From NCBI RefSeq assembly GCF_000730605.1, contig NZ_BBIS01000028.1:1-64000 (forward strand): DNA of 64,000 nt. The letters run 5' to 3'. The position numbers and the translations under genes were made by a program. The notes beneath the pieces were generated by a model. That model saw only the letters and a list, made by a program, of their open reading frames with translations, had not been told where the DNA came from and did no database searches. Below, one piece after another: positions 48,224 through 56,720 of the stretch; the stretch's first letter is position 1; each line of letters opens with the position of its first letter. The DNA comes from Pseudomonas monteilii NBRC 103158 = DSM 14164 (GTDB lineage: Bacteria; Pseudomonadota; Gammaproteobacteria; Pseudomonadales; Pseudomonadaceae).

Positions 48224-49774
48224 TCAGTGGGCTTCCCCGGCTTTCAAGCCTTCCGGCAACTTCCGGGTCAGCAACACCGCCACCATACTCACCGCCAACC
48301 CAATCCCAACGAAGTGGAACGCATCGTTGTACGCCATGATCAACGCCTGCTGGTGAGTAATCTCGCTCAACTTCCCCAGCGCCGCATTGTCATTCCCCAG
48401 CCTTTCGGCCAGCTGCGCCAGCCGCTCCGCCACCTGCGGGTTGCTCGGCACCACCGCCTCCCGCAGGTAATCGAAGTACACCTTGGTCCGCGCATCCAGC
48501 AGGGTGGCCAGCAAGGCAATGCCAATCGCTCCACCCAGATTACGCAGGATATTGAACAGGCTCGAAGCCGACCCGGCATCCTGCGGCTGGATGTAGGCTG
48601 TGGCGATCAACGAAATGGTCACCATGATCATCGGTTGGCCCAAGGCGCGGATGATCTGGATCTGGTTGAACTGCGGCCCGGCAAAATCCGGGTTGAGCAC
48701 CCCCGAGCCGAAACTGGCCGCACCGAACAGGCAGAACCCCAACGCACACAGCACCTTGGGCGAAACCACTTTCATCAGTTGCGGTACCAGCGGAATCAGG
48801 AACAGCTGCGGAATCCCCATCCACATGATCACCTCGCCGATCTGCAAGGCGTTGTAACCCTGCACCTGCGCCAGGTACAGCGGCAACAGGTAGATCGACC
48901 CGTACAGCCCCACGCCCATGCCCAGGCTGGCAATGCTCGACAAGCCAAAATTACGGTTGCCCAGGATGCGCAGGTTGATCAGCGGGTTTGGCCTGGAAAA
49001 CTGCAGGATGACGAAGGTGATCAGGCTGACCAGGGCGATGCTGCCCAGGCCCACGATGAGGTGCGATTCCAGCCAGTCCTTGCGGTGGCCTTCCTCCAGG
49101 AACACCTGTAGGCAACCCAGCCCCAGGCCCAGGGTGACGATGCCGGCGTAATCGGTGCTTTTCAGCAGTTCCCAGTGCGCTTCCTTCTTTTCCAGCCCGT
49201 ACAGCAGGCCGGCGATCATCACCAGCCCCGGCGGGATGTTGATGTAGAAGATGTACTCCCAGCCCCAGTTTTCGGTCAGCCAGCCGCCCAGAGTGGGGCC
49301 GATGGACGGGGCGAAGGTGGCCGTCATGGCAAACATGGCCATGCCTTTGGCGCGGTGGTGCTCAGGCAGTTTGATCAGGGTAAGGGTGAAGGCCAACGGG
49401 ATCAGTGCGCCACCGGTAAAGCCTTGCAGGGCCCGGAACAGGATCATGCTCTCCAGGTTCCAGGCCATCGAGCACAGCAGCGACGACAGCAGGAAGCCTG
49501 CAGATACCCACACCGCCAGGCGCCGCGCCGACAGCAGCTGCACCAGCCAGGCGGTTAGCGGGATCATGATGATTTCCGCTACCAGGTACGAAGTGGAAAT
49601 CCATGAACCTTCTTCCAGCGTGGCCGACAGTGCGCCCTGGATGTCTTTGAGCGACGAGTTGGTGATCTGGATGTCCAGCACCGCCATAAAGGCGCCGAGC
49701 ATCACGCTCATCACTGCGATCCAGTCGCGTCGGGTTGGCTCGGCTGTAGGCCTGAGCAGTTGATCACCGGCCAT
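48224..49774 (-). CDS. EmrB-type MFS drug exporter (DHA2 family)
   Basis: This 516-residue inner-membrane transporter has about 14 hydrophobic helices. It contains the DHA2 motifs: LDIQITNSSLKDIQ in helix 1 and the motif C-like segment MFAMTATFAPSIGPTLGGWL in helix 5. It exports drugs or small molecules by proton antiport, normally with an EmrA-like periplasmic adaptor and a TolC-like channel. Its start overlaps the end of the emrA-like gene by 11 bp, so the two are translationally coupled. The start is the ATG at 49774. No outer-membrane channel gene is near. Confidence 0.93.
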   Translation of the reverse strand: MAGDQLLRPTAEPTRRDWIAVMSVMLGAFMAVLDIQITNSSLKDIQGALSATLEEGSWISTSYLVAEIIMIPLTAWLVQLLSARRLAVWVSAGFLLSSLLCSMAWNLESMILFRALQGFTGGALIPLAFTLTLIKLPEHHRAKGMAMFAMTATFAPSIGPTLGGWLTENWGWEYIFYINIPPGLVMIAGLLYGLEKKEAHWELLKSTDYAGIVTLGLGLGCLQVFLEEGHRKDWLESHLIVGLGSIALVSLITFVILQFSRPNPLINLRILGNRNFGLSSIASLGMGVGLYGSIYLLPLYLAQVQGYNALQIGEVIMWMGIPQLFLIPLVPQLMKVVSPKVLCALGFCLFGAASFGSGVLNPDFAGPQFNQIQIIRALGQPMIMVTISLIATAYIQPQDAGSASSLFNILRNLGGAIGIALLATLLDARTKVYFDYLREAVVPSNPQVAERLAQLAERLGNDNAALGKLSEITHQQALIMAYNDAFHFVGIGLAVSMVAVLLTRKLPEGLKAGEAH

Positions 49775-50819
49775 CGTGGCCTTCGTTTTCGCTGCGCAGG
49801 TCGACGGTGGCGGTTACCGACATGCCGGGGCGGATGCGCCCGTGCAGCGGGTTGTCGGCGCGGAAGGTGAGTTTTACCGGGATGCGCTGCACCACCTTGG
49901 TGAAGTTGCCGGTGGCGTTGTCGGGCGGCAGCAGGCTGAATTGCGCGCCCGACGCGGCGAACAGGCTGTCGACCCGGCCTTCGATGGGCGTGTCGGGGTA
50001 GCTGTCGAACAGCAGTTCAGCGCGCTGGCCGGGCTGCATGTGGCCAATCTGCGTTTCCTTGAAGTTGGCCTGCACCCAGATGTCTTCATCGGGCACGATC
50101 GACAGCAGGTAGGCGCCGGCCTGCACCACCTGGCCATTGCGCGCATTGCGCTGGCCAATGGTGCCGCTGATCGGTGCGCGGATCTCGCAGCGGGTCAGGT
50201 TCAGCTCAGCCTGGGCCAGGTCGGCGCGGGCATTGGCGATTTGCGCATCGAGGCGCTTGAGGTCGGCGTTCAGCGCGTTGACTTGCTGGCGCTGGCTTTG
50301 CAGGTCGGCGCGGGCCTTGTCGACCTGAGAACCGGCGACGTGGCTGTCTGCCGACAGGGTGGTGACCCGTTCTTCGGATACAAAGCCAGGCTTGCGCAGC
50401 TTCTCGGCGCGGCTCAGGTCTAGCCGTGAACGGTCGAAAGTGGCTTGGTTGGCCGCCACCTGGGCCTGGCCGGCAGCAATCAGGCTGCCTTGCTGGGTCA
50501 GGCGGCTTTGCGCCTGTGCGTACTCGGCTTCGCGGGTGGCGAGGGCGGCATTGGCGCGCTCAACCGCCAGCTCGAAGTCGGCGGCTTCCAGGCGCACCAG
50601 CAGGTCGCCTTTGTTGACGTGCTGGTTGTCCTCGACCGGCACCGTGTCGATGCGGGCGCCCAGCTGGCTGGAAATGCGCGTGATTTCGCCCTGTACATAG
50701 GCGTTGTCGGTGCTCTCGTAGAAGCGGCTTTTGAAGTACCAGTGGGCCAGGAAGGCGAGGGCGATGAGGGTCACGAGGGTGAAAAAGACCAGCAGGCGAC
50801 GTTTGAGTTGGGCGGGCAT
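49764..50819 (-). CDS. EmrA/HlyD-type membrane fusion protein
   Basis: This is the 351-residue periplasmic adaptor for the adjacent exporter. One N-terminal membrane helix (residues 8-28, LLVFFTLVTLIALAFLAHWY) is followed by STDNAYVQGEITRISSQL, the typical start of the barrel-sandwich domain, long coiled-coil helices (about residues 80-200), and IRAPISGTIGQRNARNGQVV, then the beta-barrel. It is upstream of the MFS gene on the minus strand and divergent from gltX. Confidence 0.93.
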   Translation of the reverse strand: MPAQLKRRLLVFFTLVTLIALAFLAHWYFKSRFYESTDNAYVQGEITRISSQLGARIDTVPVEDNQHVNKGDLLVRLEAADFELAVERANAALATREAEYAQAQSRLTQQGSLIAAGQAQVAANQATFDRSRLDLSRAEKLRKPGFVSEERVTTLSADSHVAGSQVDKARADLQSQRQQVNALNADLKRLDAQIANARADLAQAELNLTRCEIRAPISGTIGQRNARNGQVVQAGAYLLSIVPDEDIWVQANFKETQIGHMQPGQRAELLFDSYPDTPIEGRVDSLFAASGAQFSLLPPDNATGNFTKVVQRIPVKLTFRADNPLHGRIRPGMSVTATVDLRSENEGHDGR

Positions 50820-50963
50820 GGGGGACTATCGTTCCAGAATTGTAAATAAATTTAACAGCGGCACAGGGCCTGTCGACAAGTGACGTTCGCGCCATTGCTG
50901 GAGCCCGGTGCCTGCCTCCTGCTAACATCCCGCCTTTGTTTCATCTTTCGTTCGAGACCTTCC

Positions 50964-52445
50964 ATGACCACCGTACGCACGCGTATCGCGCCATCGCCTA
51001 CCGGCGACCCCCATGTCGGCACTGCCTACATCGCCCTGTTCAACTACTGCTTTGCCAAGCAGCACGGCGGTGAGTTCATCCTGCGCATCGAAGACACCGA
51101 CCAGCTGCGCTCCACGCGCGAGTCGGAACAGCAGATCTTCGACGCCCTGCGCTGGCTCGGCATCGAATGGAACGAAGGCCCGGACGTCGGCGGCCCGCAC
51201 GGTCCGTACCGGCAGAGCGAGCGTGGCGAGATCTACGCCAAGTACGCCAAGGAACTGGTCGACGCCGGCCACGCCTTCTACTGCTTCTGCACCGCTGAAG
51301 AGCTGGACCAGATGCGTGCCGAGCAGCAAGCCCGCGGCGAAACCCCGCGCTACGATGGTCGCGCATTGCTGCTGAGCGCCGAGGAAGTGCAGCGCCGCCT
51401 GGCCGCTGGCGAGCCACATGTGATCCGCATGAAGGTGCCGAGCGAAGGCATGTGCGTGGTCCCGGACATGCTGCGCGGCGATGTCGAAATCCCGTGGGAC
51501 CGCATGGACATGCAGGTGCTGATGAAGAACGACGGCCTGCCGACGTACTTCCTGGCCAACGTGGTCGACGACCACCTGATGGGCATCACCCACGTACTGC
51601 GTGGCGAAGAGTGGCTGCCGTCGGCGCCCAAGCTGATCAAGCTGTATGAGTACTTCGGCTGGGAACAGCCAAAGCTGTGCTACATGCCGCTGCTGCGTAA
51701 CCCGGACAAATCCAAGCTGTCCAAGCGCAAGAACCCGACCTCGGTCACCTTCTACGAGCGCATGGGCTTCATGCCCGAGGCGATGCTCAACTACCTGGGC
51801 CGCATGGGCTGGTCGATGCCGGACGAGCGCGAGAAGTTCTCGCTGGCCGAAATGGTCGAGCACTTCGACCTGTCGCGTATTTCGCTGGGCGGGCCGATTT
51901 TCGACATCGAGAAGCTGTCGTGGCTCAACGGCCAGTGGCTGCGCGAGCTGCCGGTCGAGGAATTCGCGGCACGCCTGCAGAAGTGGGCATTCAACAGCGA
52001 CTACATGATGAAGATCGCCCCGCACGTGCAGGGTCGTGTGGAAACCTTCAGCCAGGTTGCCCCGCTGGGCGGGTTCTTCTTCGAAGGCGCGCTGAAGCTG
52101 GATGCCAAGCTGTTCGAAAGCAAGAAGCTGTCGGCCGACCAGGTGCGTCAGGTGATCCAGCTGATCCTGTGGAAGCTCGAAAGCCTGCGCCAGTGGGAAA
52201 AAGAGCGCATCACCGGCTGCATCCAGGCCGTGGTCGAGGCGCTGGAACTGAAGCTGCGTGACGCCATGCCGCTGATGTTCGCCGCCATCACTGGCCAGGC
52301 CAGTTCGGTTTCGGTACTGGACGCCATGGAAATCCTTGGCCCGGACCTGACCCGTTACCGCCTGCGTCAGGCCCTGGACTTGCTGGGTGGCGTGTCGAAG
52401 AAAGAAAACAAGGAGTGGGAAAAGCTGTTGGCCTCGATTGCCTGA
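50964..52445 (+). CDS. gltX: Glutamyl-tRNA synthetase
   Basis: GltX charges tRNA-Glu. The 493-residue class I enzyme starts [20 protein letters not shown] with the HIGH-type motif HVGT, and has [10 protein letters not shown] as KMSKS motif. The start at 50964 matches the conserved TRIAPSPTG opening; the longer open frame is upstream leader. It is followed by three tRNA-Glu genes, so the enzyme and its substrate are neighbours. Confidence 0.98.
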   Translation: MTTVRTRIAPSPTGDPHVGTAYIALFNYCFAKQHGGEFILRIEDTDQLRSTRESEQQIFDALRWLGIEWNEGPDVGGPHGPYRQSERGEIYAKYAKELVDAGHAFYCFCTAEELDQMRAEQQARGETPRYDGRALLLSAEEVQRRLAAGEPHVIRMKVPSEGMCVVPDMLRGDVEIPWDRMDMQVLMKNDGLPTYFLANVVDDHLMGITHVLRGEEWLPSAPKLIKLYEYFGWEQPKLCYMPLLRNPDKSKLSKRKNPTSVTFYERMGFMPEAMLNYLGRMGWSMPDEREKFSLAEMVEHFDLSRISLGGPIFDIEKLSWLNGQWLRELPVEEFAARLQKWAFNSDYMMKIAPHVQGRVETFSQVAPLGGFFFEGALKLDAKLFESKKLSADQVRQVIQLILWKLESLRQWEKERITGCIQAVVEALELKLRDAMPLMFAAITGQASSVSVLDAMEILGPDLTRYRLRQALDLLGGVSKKENKEWEKLLASIA

Positions 52446-52468
52446 CGGCGTTTCCCAGCCTGTAGCTG

Positions 52469-52550
52469 AAACCTGTGGGAGCGGGTTCACCCGCGAATAC
52501 GATGGCGCTTGCACTGCCGCATTCGCGGGTAAACCTGCTCCCACAGGGTT
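52469..52550. repeat. REP-type inverted repeat after gltX
   Basis: Imperfect arms CCTGTGGGAGCGGGTTCACC and its inverse TAAACCTGCTCCCACAGG enclose a CGCGAAT...ATTCGCG inner stem. This is the P. putida extragenic palindrome type; it fills the gap between gltX and the tRNA promoter. Confidence 0.85.
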
Positions 52551-52597
52551 CGATGCTGAGGTTTTGGTAGGGCAGGGCGGTAAGTGATTGTTATCTG

Positions 52598-52659
52598 TGA
52601 AAATTTTTTTGATTATTTTAAAAAATTAGTTTGACAGCCCTGCAATCCGAACTTAATAT
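52598..52659 (+). promoter_or_regulatory. Strong promoter of the tRNA-Ala/Glu cluster with AT-rich upstream element
   Basis: TTGACA (52631-52636), 17 bp, TAATAT (52654-52659) is near consensus. Upstream 52598-52630 is almost pure A/T, like an UP element, and a GC-rich stretch (GCCCCCCGTCC) follows the -10 as in growth-rate-controlled stable-RNA promoters. Start would be near 52666, 69 nt before tRNA-Ala. Confidence 0.85.
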
Positions 52660-52734
52660 GCCCCCCGTCCACAGCGATGAACGAAAACGAAACGCGAGCC
52701 GCCCAGCCAGCGATTCTGTTCAGAGCGACATTGT

Positions 52735-52810
52735 GGGGCTATAGCTCAGCTGGGAGAGCGCCTGCATGGCATGCAGGAGGTCAGCGGTTCGATCCCGCTT
52801 AGCTCCACCA
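52735..52810 (+). tRNA. tRNA-Ala (anticodon GGC), copy 1
   Basis: A 76-nt cloverleaf starting GGGGCTATAGCTCAGCTGGG, anticodon loop ATGGCAT in a CCTGC/GCAGG stem, T-arm GGTTCGATCCC, and encoded CCA. The acceptor stem has one G-U pair. Confidence 0.97.
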
Positions 52811-52882
52811 AATTCCGCTTGGCAGCCAAGGCTGTCGAGCAAGACCGGGTCCAGCAACCGGGTCTTGAAGGTAAGAAGGTTC

Positions 52883-52958
52883 GTCCCCTTCGTCTAGTGG
52901 CCTAGGACACCGCCCTTTCACGGCGGTAACAGGGGTTCGAGTCCCCTAGGGGACGCCA
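52883..52958 (+). tRNA. tRNA-Glu (anticodon TTC), copy 1
   Basis: A 76-nt cloverleaf starting GTCCCCTTCGTCTAGTGG, anticodon loop CTTTCAC, T-arm GGTTCGAGTCC, encoded CCA. Confidence 0.97.
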
Positions 52959-53011
52959 GTTTTGCACAAGCGATGTTTCACGATGTCGCTGGGCCGAGAG
53001 GCTAGAAATCC

Positions 53012-53087
53012 GGGGCTATAGCTCAGCTGGGAGAGCGCCTGCATGGCATGCAGGAGGTCAGCGGTTCGATCCCGCTTAGCTCCACCA
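53012..53087 (+). tRNA. tRNA-Ala (anticodon GGC), copy 2
   Basis: The sequence is identical to copy 1 over all 76 nt as read, including the CCA end. Confidence 0.97.
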
Positions 53088-53129
53088 ATTTTGCCGCGGT
53101 TCGCGTAAGCGGATCGGCACGAAGGTTAC

Positions 53130-53205
53130 GTCCCCTTCGTCTAGTGGCCTAGGACACCGCCCTTTCACGGCGGTAACAGGGGTTCGAGTCCCCTAGGGGA
53201 CGCCA
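53130..53205 (+). tRNA. tRNA-Glu (anticodon TTC), copy 2
   Basis: The sequence is identical to copy 1 over 76 nt. The spacer before it (53088-53129) resembles that before copy 3. Confidence 0.97.
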
Positions 53206-53232
53206 CTTTTCCTGCGTTTTGCAGGGCTTAAA

Positions 53233-53265
53233 AAGGCTCGTCGTTTATTGATGAGTCTTTTGTTT
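53233..53265 (+). terminator. Terminator-like hairpin inside the tRNA cluster
   Basis: AAGGCTCGTC / GATGAGTCTT form a 10-bp stem (two G-T pairs) with loop GTTTATT, followed by TTTTGTTT, one base before tRNA-Ala copy 3. It resembles the final terminator at 53487, so it appears to have been duplicated with the tRNA pair. Confidence 0.6.
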
Positions 53266-53266
53266 C

Positions 53267-53342
53267 GGGGCTATAGCTCAGCTGGGAGAGCGCCTGCATG
53301 GCATGCAGGAGGTCAGCGGTTCGATCCCGCTTAGCTCCACCA
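53267..53342 (+). tRNA. tRNA-Ala (anticodon GGC), copy 3
   Basis: The sequence is identical to copies 1 and 2 over 76 nt. It directly follows a terminator-like hairpin. Confidence 0.97.
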
Positions 53343-53384
53343 TTTCTGCCAGGGTTCACGCAAGTGGATCTTCGCGAAGGTTAC

Positions 53385-53460
53385 GTCCCCTTCGTCTAGT
53401 GGCCTAGGACACCGCCCTTTCACGGCGGTAACAGGGGTTCGAGTCCCCTAGGGGACGCCA
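53385..53460 (+). tRNA. tRNA-Glu (anticodon TTC), copy 3
   Basis: The sequence is identical to copies 1 and 2 over 76 nt. It is the last gene of the cluster and is followed by the main terminator. Confidence 0.97.
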
Positions 53461-53486
53461 TTTTGCCCGCGTTTTGCGGGACCTTT

Positions 53487-53523
53487 AAGGCTCATTCGAT
53501 TATTGAATGGGCCTTTTGTTTTT
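53487..53523 (+). terminator. Terminator of the tRNA cluster
   Basis: AAGGCTCATTC / GAATGGGCCTT form an 11-bp stem with one T-G pair and a GATTATT loop, followed by TTGTTTTTC. Confidence 0.88.
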
Positions 53524-53576
53524 CTCCCTCCCGAAAAATTCGCAACCGACAGGCGGCGAGAAATTCTGCTTGCCAA

Positions 53577-53614
53577 AAAATATGATGAGAATAATATTTC
53601 AATCATCATATTTT
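53577..53614 (+). promoter_or_regulatory. TetR-type operator upstream of the following regulator
   Basis: Perfect 12-bp arms AAAATATGATGA and TCATCATATTTT are 14 bp apart. The centre holds AATAATATT, a possible -10 region. The site ends 17 bp before the regulator ATG, so it is probably the binding site for autorepression. Confidence 0.8.
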
Positions 53615-53631
53615 GTCCGGCGAATGTTCAG

Positions 53632-54171
53632 ATGAGCGACAAGAAGAGCAAAACCCGCGAACGCATCCTGGAAGCCGCACGCAGTGCGCTGATCCAGCAT
53701 GGCCCCGCCGAGCCCAGCGTGAGCCAGGTGATGGGGGCTGCCGGGCTGACGGTGGGTGGGTTCTATGCCCATTTCGACAGCAAGGACGAGCTGATGCTCG
53801 AAGCGTTCCGCCAGCTGTTGGGTGAGCGTCGCGCCTTGCTCGCCCAGATCGACCCCAGCCTCGATGGGGCAGGGCGGCGGGCGCTGGCCAGTGCCTTCTA
53901 TCTGTCGCGCAAGCACCGCGATGCTGAGGTGCATGCCTGCCCGTTGCCCAACTCGCTGGGCGAGATGCAGCGCCTGCCGGAAGTCTTCCGTGAGGTATTG
54001 GCCGAACACATCGAGCTGATGACCGCTGCCATGGTCGATCGCCCCGAGGATGCCGACAAAGCCCTGGCCGATCTGGCGTTGATGGTCGGTGGCCTGGCCC
54101 TGGCCCGCGCTCTGGGTACCAGCGAGTTGTCAGACCGCATTCTGCGCGCCGCCAAATCGGCGGTGCTTTAA
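53632..54171 (+). CDS. TetR-family transcriptional regulator
   Basis: This 179-residue repressor has its HTH at about residues 8-52 (KTRERILEAARSALIQHG, SQVMGAAGLTVGGFYAHFDS). The ATG at 53632 immediately follows a strong dyad; the longer frame upstream would run through the operator. It is 15 bp from the hydrolase gene on the same strand and likely controls it. The ACPLPN segment (a Cys-Pro in the ligand domain) is seen in NemR/AcuR-like regulators that sense electrophiles, which is only a hint. Confidence 0.92.
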   Translation: MSDKKSKTRERILEAARSALIQHGPAEPSVSQVMGAAGLTVGGFYAHFDSKDELMLEAFRQLLGERRALLAQIDPSLDGAGRRALASAFYLSRKHRDAEVHACPLPNSLGEMQRLPEVFREVLAEHIELMTAAMVDRPEDADKALADLALMVGGLALARALGTSELSDRILRAAKSAVL

Positions 54172-54186
54172 CCCTGGAGCATGGCA

Positions 54187-55020
54187 ATGACTACCCTGAG
54201 CTGGATTCGTGGTGTCAATGGCACCCTGGGCCGTCTGGCCCCCGAGCATGTCGCGGGCAAGATGCGCCGTGCCTTCATGACGCCACGCAACTTGCCGCCG
54301 CGGGATTGGGAGCTGCCCGTGCTGGCCAGTGCCGAGCGCATTACCCTGCGCTTCGGCTTGTCGGCCCTGCGCTGGGGTAATGGGCCGACCGTGCTGCTGA
54401 TGCACGGCTGGGAAGGGCGCCCGACCCAGTTTGCCGCTTTGATCGAAACCTTGGTCCGGGCCGGGCACACGGTGGTGTCACTGGAGGGGCCGGGGCATGG
54501 GCGTTCGCCTGGCGAGCAGGCCAATGTGGTGCTGTTTGCCCGGGCCCTGCTGGAGGCCGCCGCCGAGCTGCCGCCGCTGCGTGCGGTCATTGGCCATTCC
54601 ATGGGCGGTGCCAGTGTGCTGCTGGCCTTGCAGATGGGGCTGCGTACAGAGGCTGCTGTCAGCATTGCAGCCCCGGCACGGCTGTTGGGTGTGTTGCGTG
54701 GTTTTGCTCATCGCCTGGGGCTGCCAGCACGGGCGCGGGCGGCGTTCATTCGGCAGATTGAGCGGGATGTGGGGATGCAGATAGCCCGGCTGGATGTGAC
54801 GGGTTATCAGCTGGAGTTGCCGGGGCTGGTGGTGCATGCCGCTGATGACGCCTTGGTGGCCGCCGATGAGGCTCGGGTTATCCATAAAGCGTGGTTCGAC
54901 AGCCGGCTGATGCTGCTGGAGGCGGGTGGGCATCAGCGTGTACTGTCCGACCCGCGGCTGGGTGAGGCAGTGCTCGAATTGCTCGCCCGCGCTGCTGCAC
55001 CGGCGCGTCAAAGCGCCTGA
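54187..55020 (+). CDS. Alpha/beta hydrolase
   Basis: This is a 277-residue alpha/beta-fold hydrolase. VLLMHGWEGRP gives the oxyanion-hole HG motif, IGHSMGGAS the nucleophile elbow (Ser), HAADDALVAAD the acid Asp and GGHQRVL the catalytic His. There is no signal peptide, so it acts in the cytoplasm. The ATG at 54187 fits a GGAG site 7 nt upstream better than the ATG at 54181. It is in one unit with the TetR gene. The substrate is unknown. Confidence 0.9.
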   Translation: MTTLSWIRGVNGTLGRLAPEHVAGKMRRAFMTPRNLPPRDWELPVLASAERITLRFGLSALRWGNGPTVLLMHGWEGRPTQFAALIETLVRAGHTVVSLEGPGHGRSPGEQANVVLFARALLEAAAELPPLRAVIGHSMGGASVLLALQMGLRTEAAVSIAAPARLLGVLRGFAHRLGLPARARAAFIRQIERDVGMQIARLDVTGYQLELPGLVVHAADDALVAADEARVIHKAWFDSRLMLLEAGGHQRVLSDPRLGEAVLELLARAAAPARQSA

Positions 55021-55089
55021 CTGGCAGCAGGGCTGGACATTCCTTCACCTGTCACGGCTAAATTCACTTTTTCCGCCAAGGAAGCGAAC

Positions 55090-55524
55090 ATGAGCTGGGA
55101 CCTGGCAACACCCTTCGTCATCGACCTGCGCGTGGGCAGCGAGGATATTGATGGCCTCGGCCACGCCAACAACGCGGTGTACGTCACCTGGCTGGAGCGC
55201 TGCGCCTGGCGCCACTCCCAGCGCCTGGGCCTGGACCTGGCCGAATACCGTCGGCTAGACCGCGCCATGGCGGTAGTGCGTCACGAAATCGACTACCTGG
55301 CCGCCGCCTACGAGGACGATGAACTGCAACTGGCCACCTGGATCATCGATTGGGACCAGCGCCTGCGCATGACCCGCCGTTTCCAGCTCAAGCGCCCGCG
55401 TGACGGCGTGACTCTGCTGCGTGCGCAAACCACCTTCGCTTGCATCGAGCTGTCCAGCGGTAAGCCCAAACGCATGCCAGCAGAATTCCTCGACGGTTAC
55501 GGCCCGGCGCTGATCGGCGCCTGA
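55090..55524 (+). CDS. Acyl-CoA thioesterase, hotdog fold
   Basis: This 144-residue thioesterase is of the 4-hydroxybenzoyl-CoA/YbgC type. The active-site region is SEDIDGLGHANNAVYVTWLE, where the GHxNN motif is the family signature. It is likely tetrameric and cytosolic. It is a separate unit from the hydrolase, with a small gap (69 bp), and is followed by dusC after 51 bp. Confidence 0.9.
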   Translation: MSWDLATPFVIDLRVGSEDIDGLGHANNAVYVTWLERCAWRHSQRLGLDLAEYRRLDRAMAVVRHEIDYLAAAYEDDELQLATWIIDWDQRLRMTRRFQLKRPRDGVTLLRAQTTFACIELSSGKPKRMPAEFLDGYGPALIGA

Positions 55525-55575
55525 AACTCCGGCAATTTTTGTTAGACTGCCGGCTTTTTCCGCCGAGACCCCGAC

Positions 55576-56547
55576 ATGCAAATTGCCCTGGCCCCCATGG
55601 AGGGGCTGGTCGACAACATCCTGCGCGACGTACTGACCCGCGTGGGCGGCATCGACTGGTGCGTCACCGAGTTCATTCGTGTTTGCGACCGCCTGCTGCC
55701 GCCTTCTTCGTTCGACAAGCTGGCGCCCGAGCTGCGCCAGGGCGCGCGCACGGCTGCAGGGGTGCCCATGCGTGTGCAGTTGCTGGGTTCGGACCCGGTA
55801 TGTCTGGCGGAAAACGCTGCGCTGGCCTGCGAACTGGGCGCGCCGGTGATCGATCTGAACTTTGGCTGCCCGGCCAAGACCGTGAACAAGTCGCGTGGTG
55901 GTGCCGTGCTGCTCAAGGAGCCGGAACTGCTACACGCCATCGTGCGCGAAGTGCGCCGTGCCGTGCCGGCCGATATCCCGGTGACGTCGAAGATGCGCCT
56001 GGGCTTCGACAGCCCTGATGGTGCGCTGGAGTGTGCCACGGCGCTGGCCGAAGGCGGCTCGGCGCACCTGGTGGTGCATGCACGGACCAAGGTCGAAGGC
56101 TACAAACCGCCAGCGCACTGGGAGTGGGTGGCGCGGGTGCAGGATGTGGTGAAGGTGCCGGTGTTCGCCAATGGCGAGATCTGGACTGTCGACGACTGGC
56201 GGCGTTGCCGTGAGGTCAGTGGGGCTGAAGACATCATGCTGGGCCGTGGGCTGGTGTCGCGACCCGACCTGGGTCTGCAGATTGCTGCGGCGCGTGACGG
56301 GCGCGATTATCAGCCGATGAGCTGGGATGACCTGCTGCCGCTGCTACGCGAGTTCTGGCGCCAGGCTCAGCACAAGCTGTCGCCGCGCTATGCGCCGGGG
56401 CGGATGAAGCAGTGGTTGGCGATGCTGACTCGCAGTTATCCCGAGGCGGTGGTGCTGTTTGCCGAGCTGCGGCGGGAGGATGATTGCGCGCGGATCAGCC
56501 GGTTGCTGGGGGTTGAGGCTGCTTTCTTCGAGGCTTGCGTTGCCTGA
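55576..56547 (+). CDS. dusC: tRNA-dihydrouridine(16) synthase
   Basis: DusC reduces U16 in tRNA using FMN and NADPH. The 323-residue TIM-barrel protein starts [20 protein letters not shown] and contains [20 protein letters not shown] with the catalytic Cys, [35 protein letters not shown] and the phosphate-binding [11 protein letters not shown]. The KVEGY/PPAHW features fit DusC rather than DusA or DusB. Confidence 0.94.
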   Translation: MQIALAPMEGLVDNILRDVLTRVGGIDWCVTEFIRVCDRLLPPSSFDKLAPELRQGARTAAGVPMRVQLLGSDPVCLAENAALACELGAPVIDLNFGCPAKTVNKSRGGAVLLKEPELLHAIVREVRRAVPADIPVTSKMRLGFDSPDGALECATALAEGGSAHLVVHARTKVEGYKPPAHWEWVARVQDVVKVPVFANGEIWTVDDWRRCREVSGAEDIMLGRGLVSRPDLGLQIAAARDGRDYQPMSWDDLLPLLREFWRQAQHKLSPRYAPGRMKQWLAMLTRSYPEAVVLFAELRREDDCARISRLLGVEAAFFEACVA

Positions 56548-56550
56548 TCC

Positions 56551-56584
56551 GGCCCTTTCGCGGGTTTACCCGCGCGAAGAGGCC
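56551..56584. repeat. REP-like inverted repeat after dusC
   Basis: GGCCCTTTCGCGGG and CCCGCGCGAAGAGGCC form an imperfect stem with a TTTA loop. The sequence is the same family as the elements at 13504 and 23632. Confidence 0.7.
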
Positions 56585-56624
56585 ATTAGATCCAGTGCAA
56601 GAATCAGATTTTTTCTACATGCCC

Positions 56625-56650
56625 CTTGAAAGCATTTCCACCGGCCATAT
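56625..56650 (+). promoter_or_regulatory. Sigma-32 heat-shock promoter
   Basis: CTTGAAA (56625-56631), a 13-bp spacer and CCATAT preceded by GG fit the RpoH consensus (CTTGAAA / CCCCATnT). Start would be near 56657. Confidence 0.75.
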
Positions 56651-56656
56651 CTCTTG

Positions 56657-56720
56657 AGTACGCGATGCCGAAGTCGGGTCGCGTAATGACTTACTTGCTG
56701 ATTCTCAGGAGTTTATGACC
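56657..56720 (+). promoter_or_regulatory. ROSE-like RNA thermometer in the hsp20 leader
   Basis: The leader ends TTGCTGATTCTCAGGAG. The TTGCT motif can pair with the AGGAG ribosome site, the hallmark of ROSE thermometers that control small heat-shock genes; Pseudomonas ibpA leaders are known to have them. I infer the fold from the motif and have not calculated it. Confidence 0.65.

Noticed and set aside
50922..52544. A 540-codon minus-strand frame opposite gltX.
   Set aside because: It runs antisense through the whole of gltX and into the REP element; no family motifs.
52735..53460. The tRNA repeats as a possible attachment site of a genomic island.
   Set aside because: No integrase gene or partial tRNA copy follows; the flanking genes are a TetR regulator, a hydrolase and core genes.
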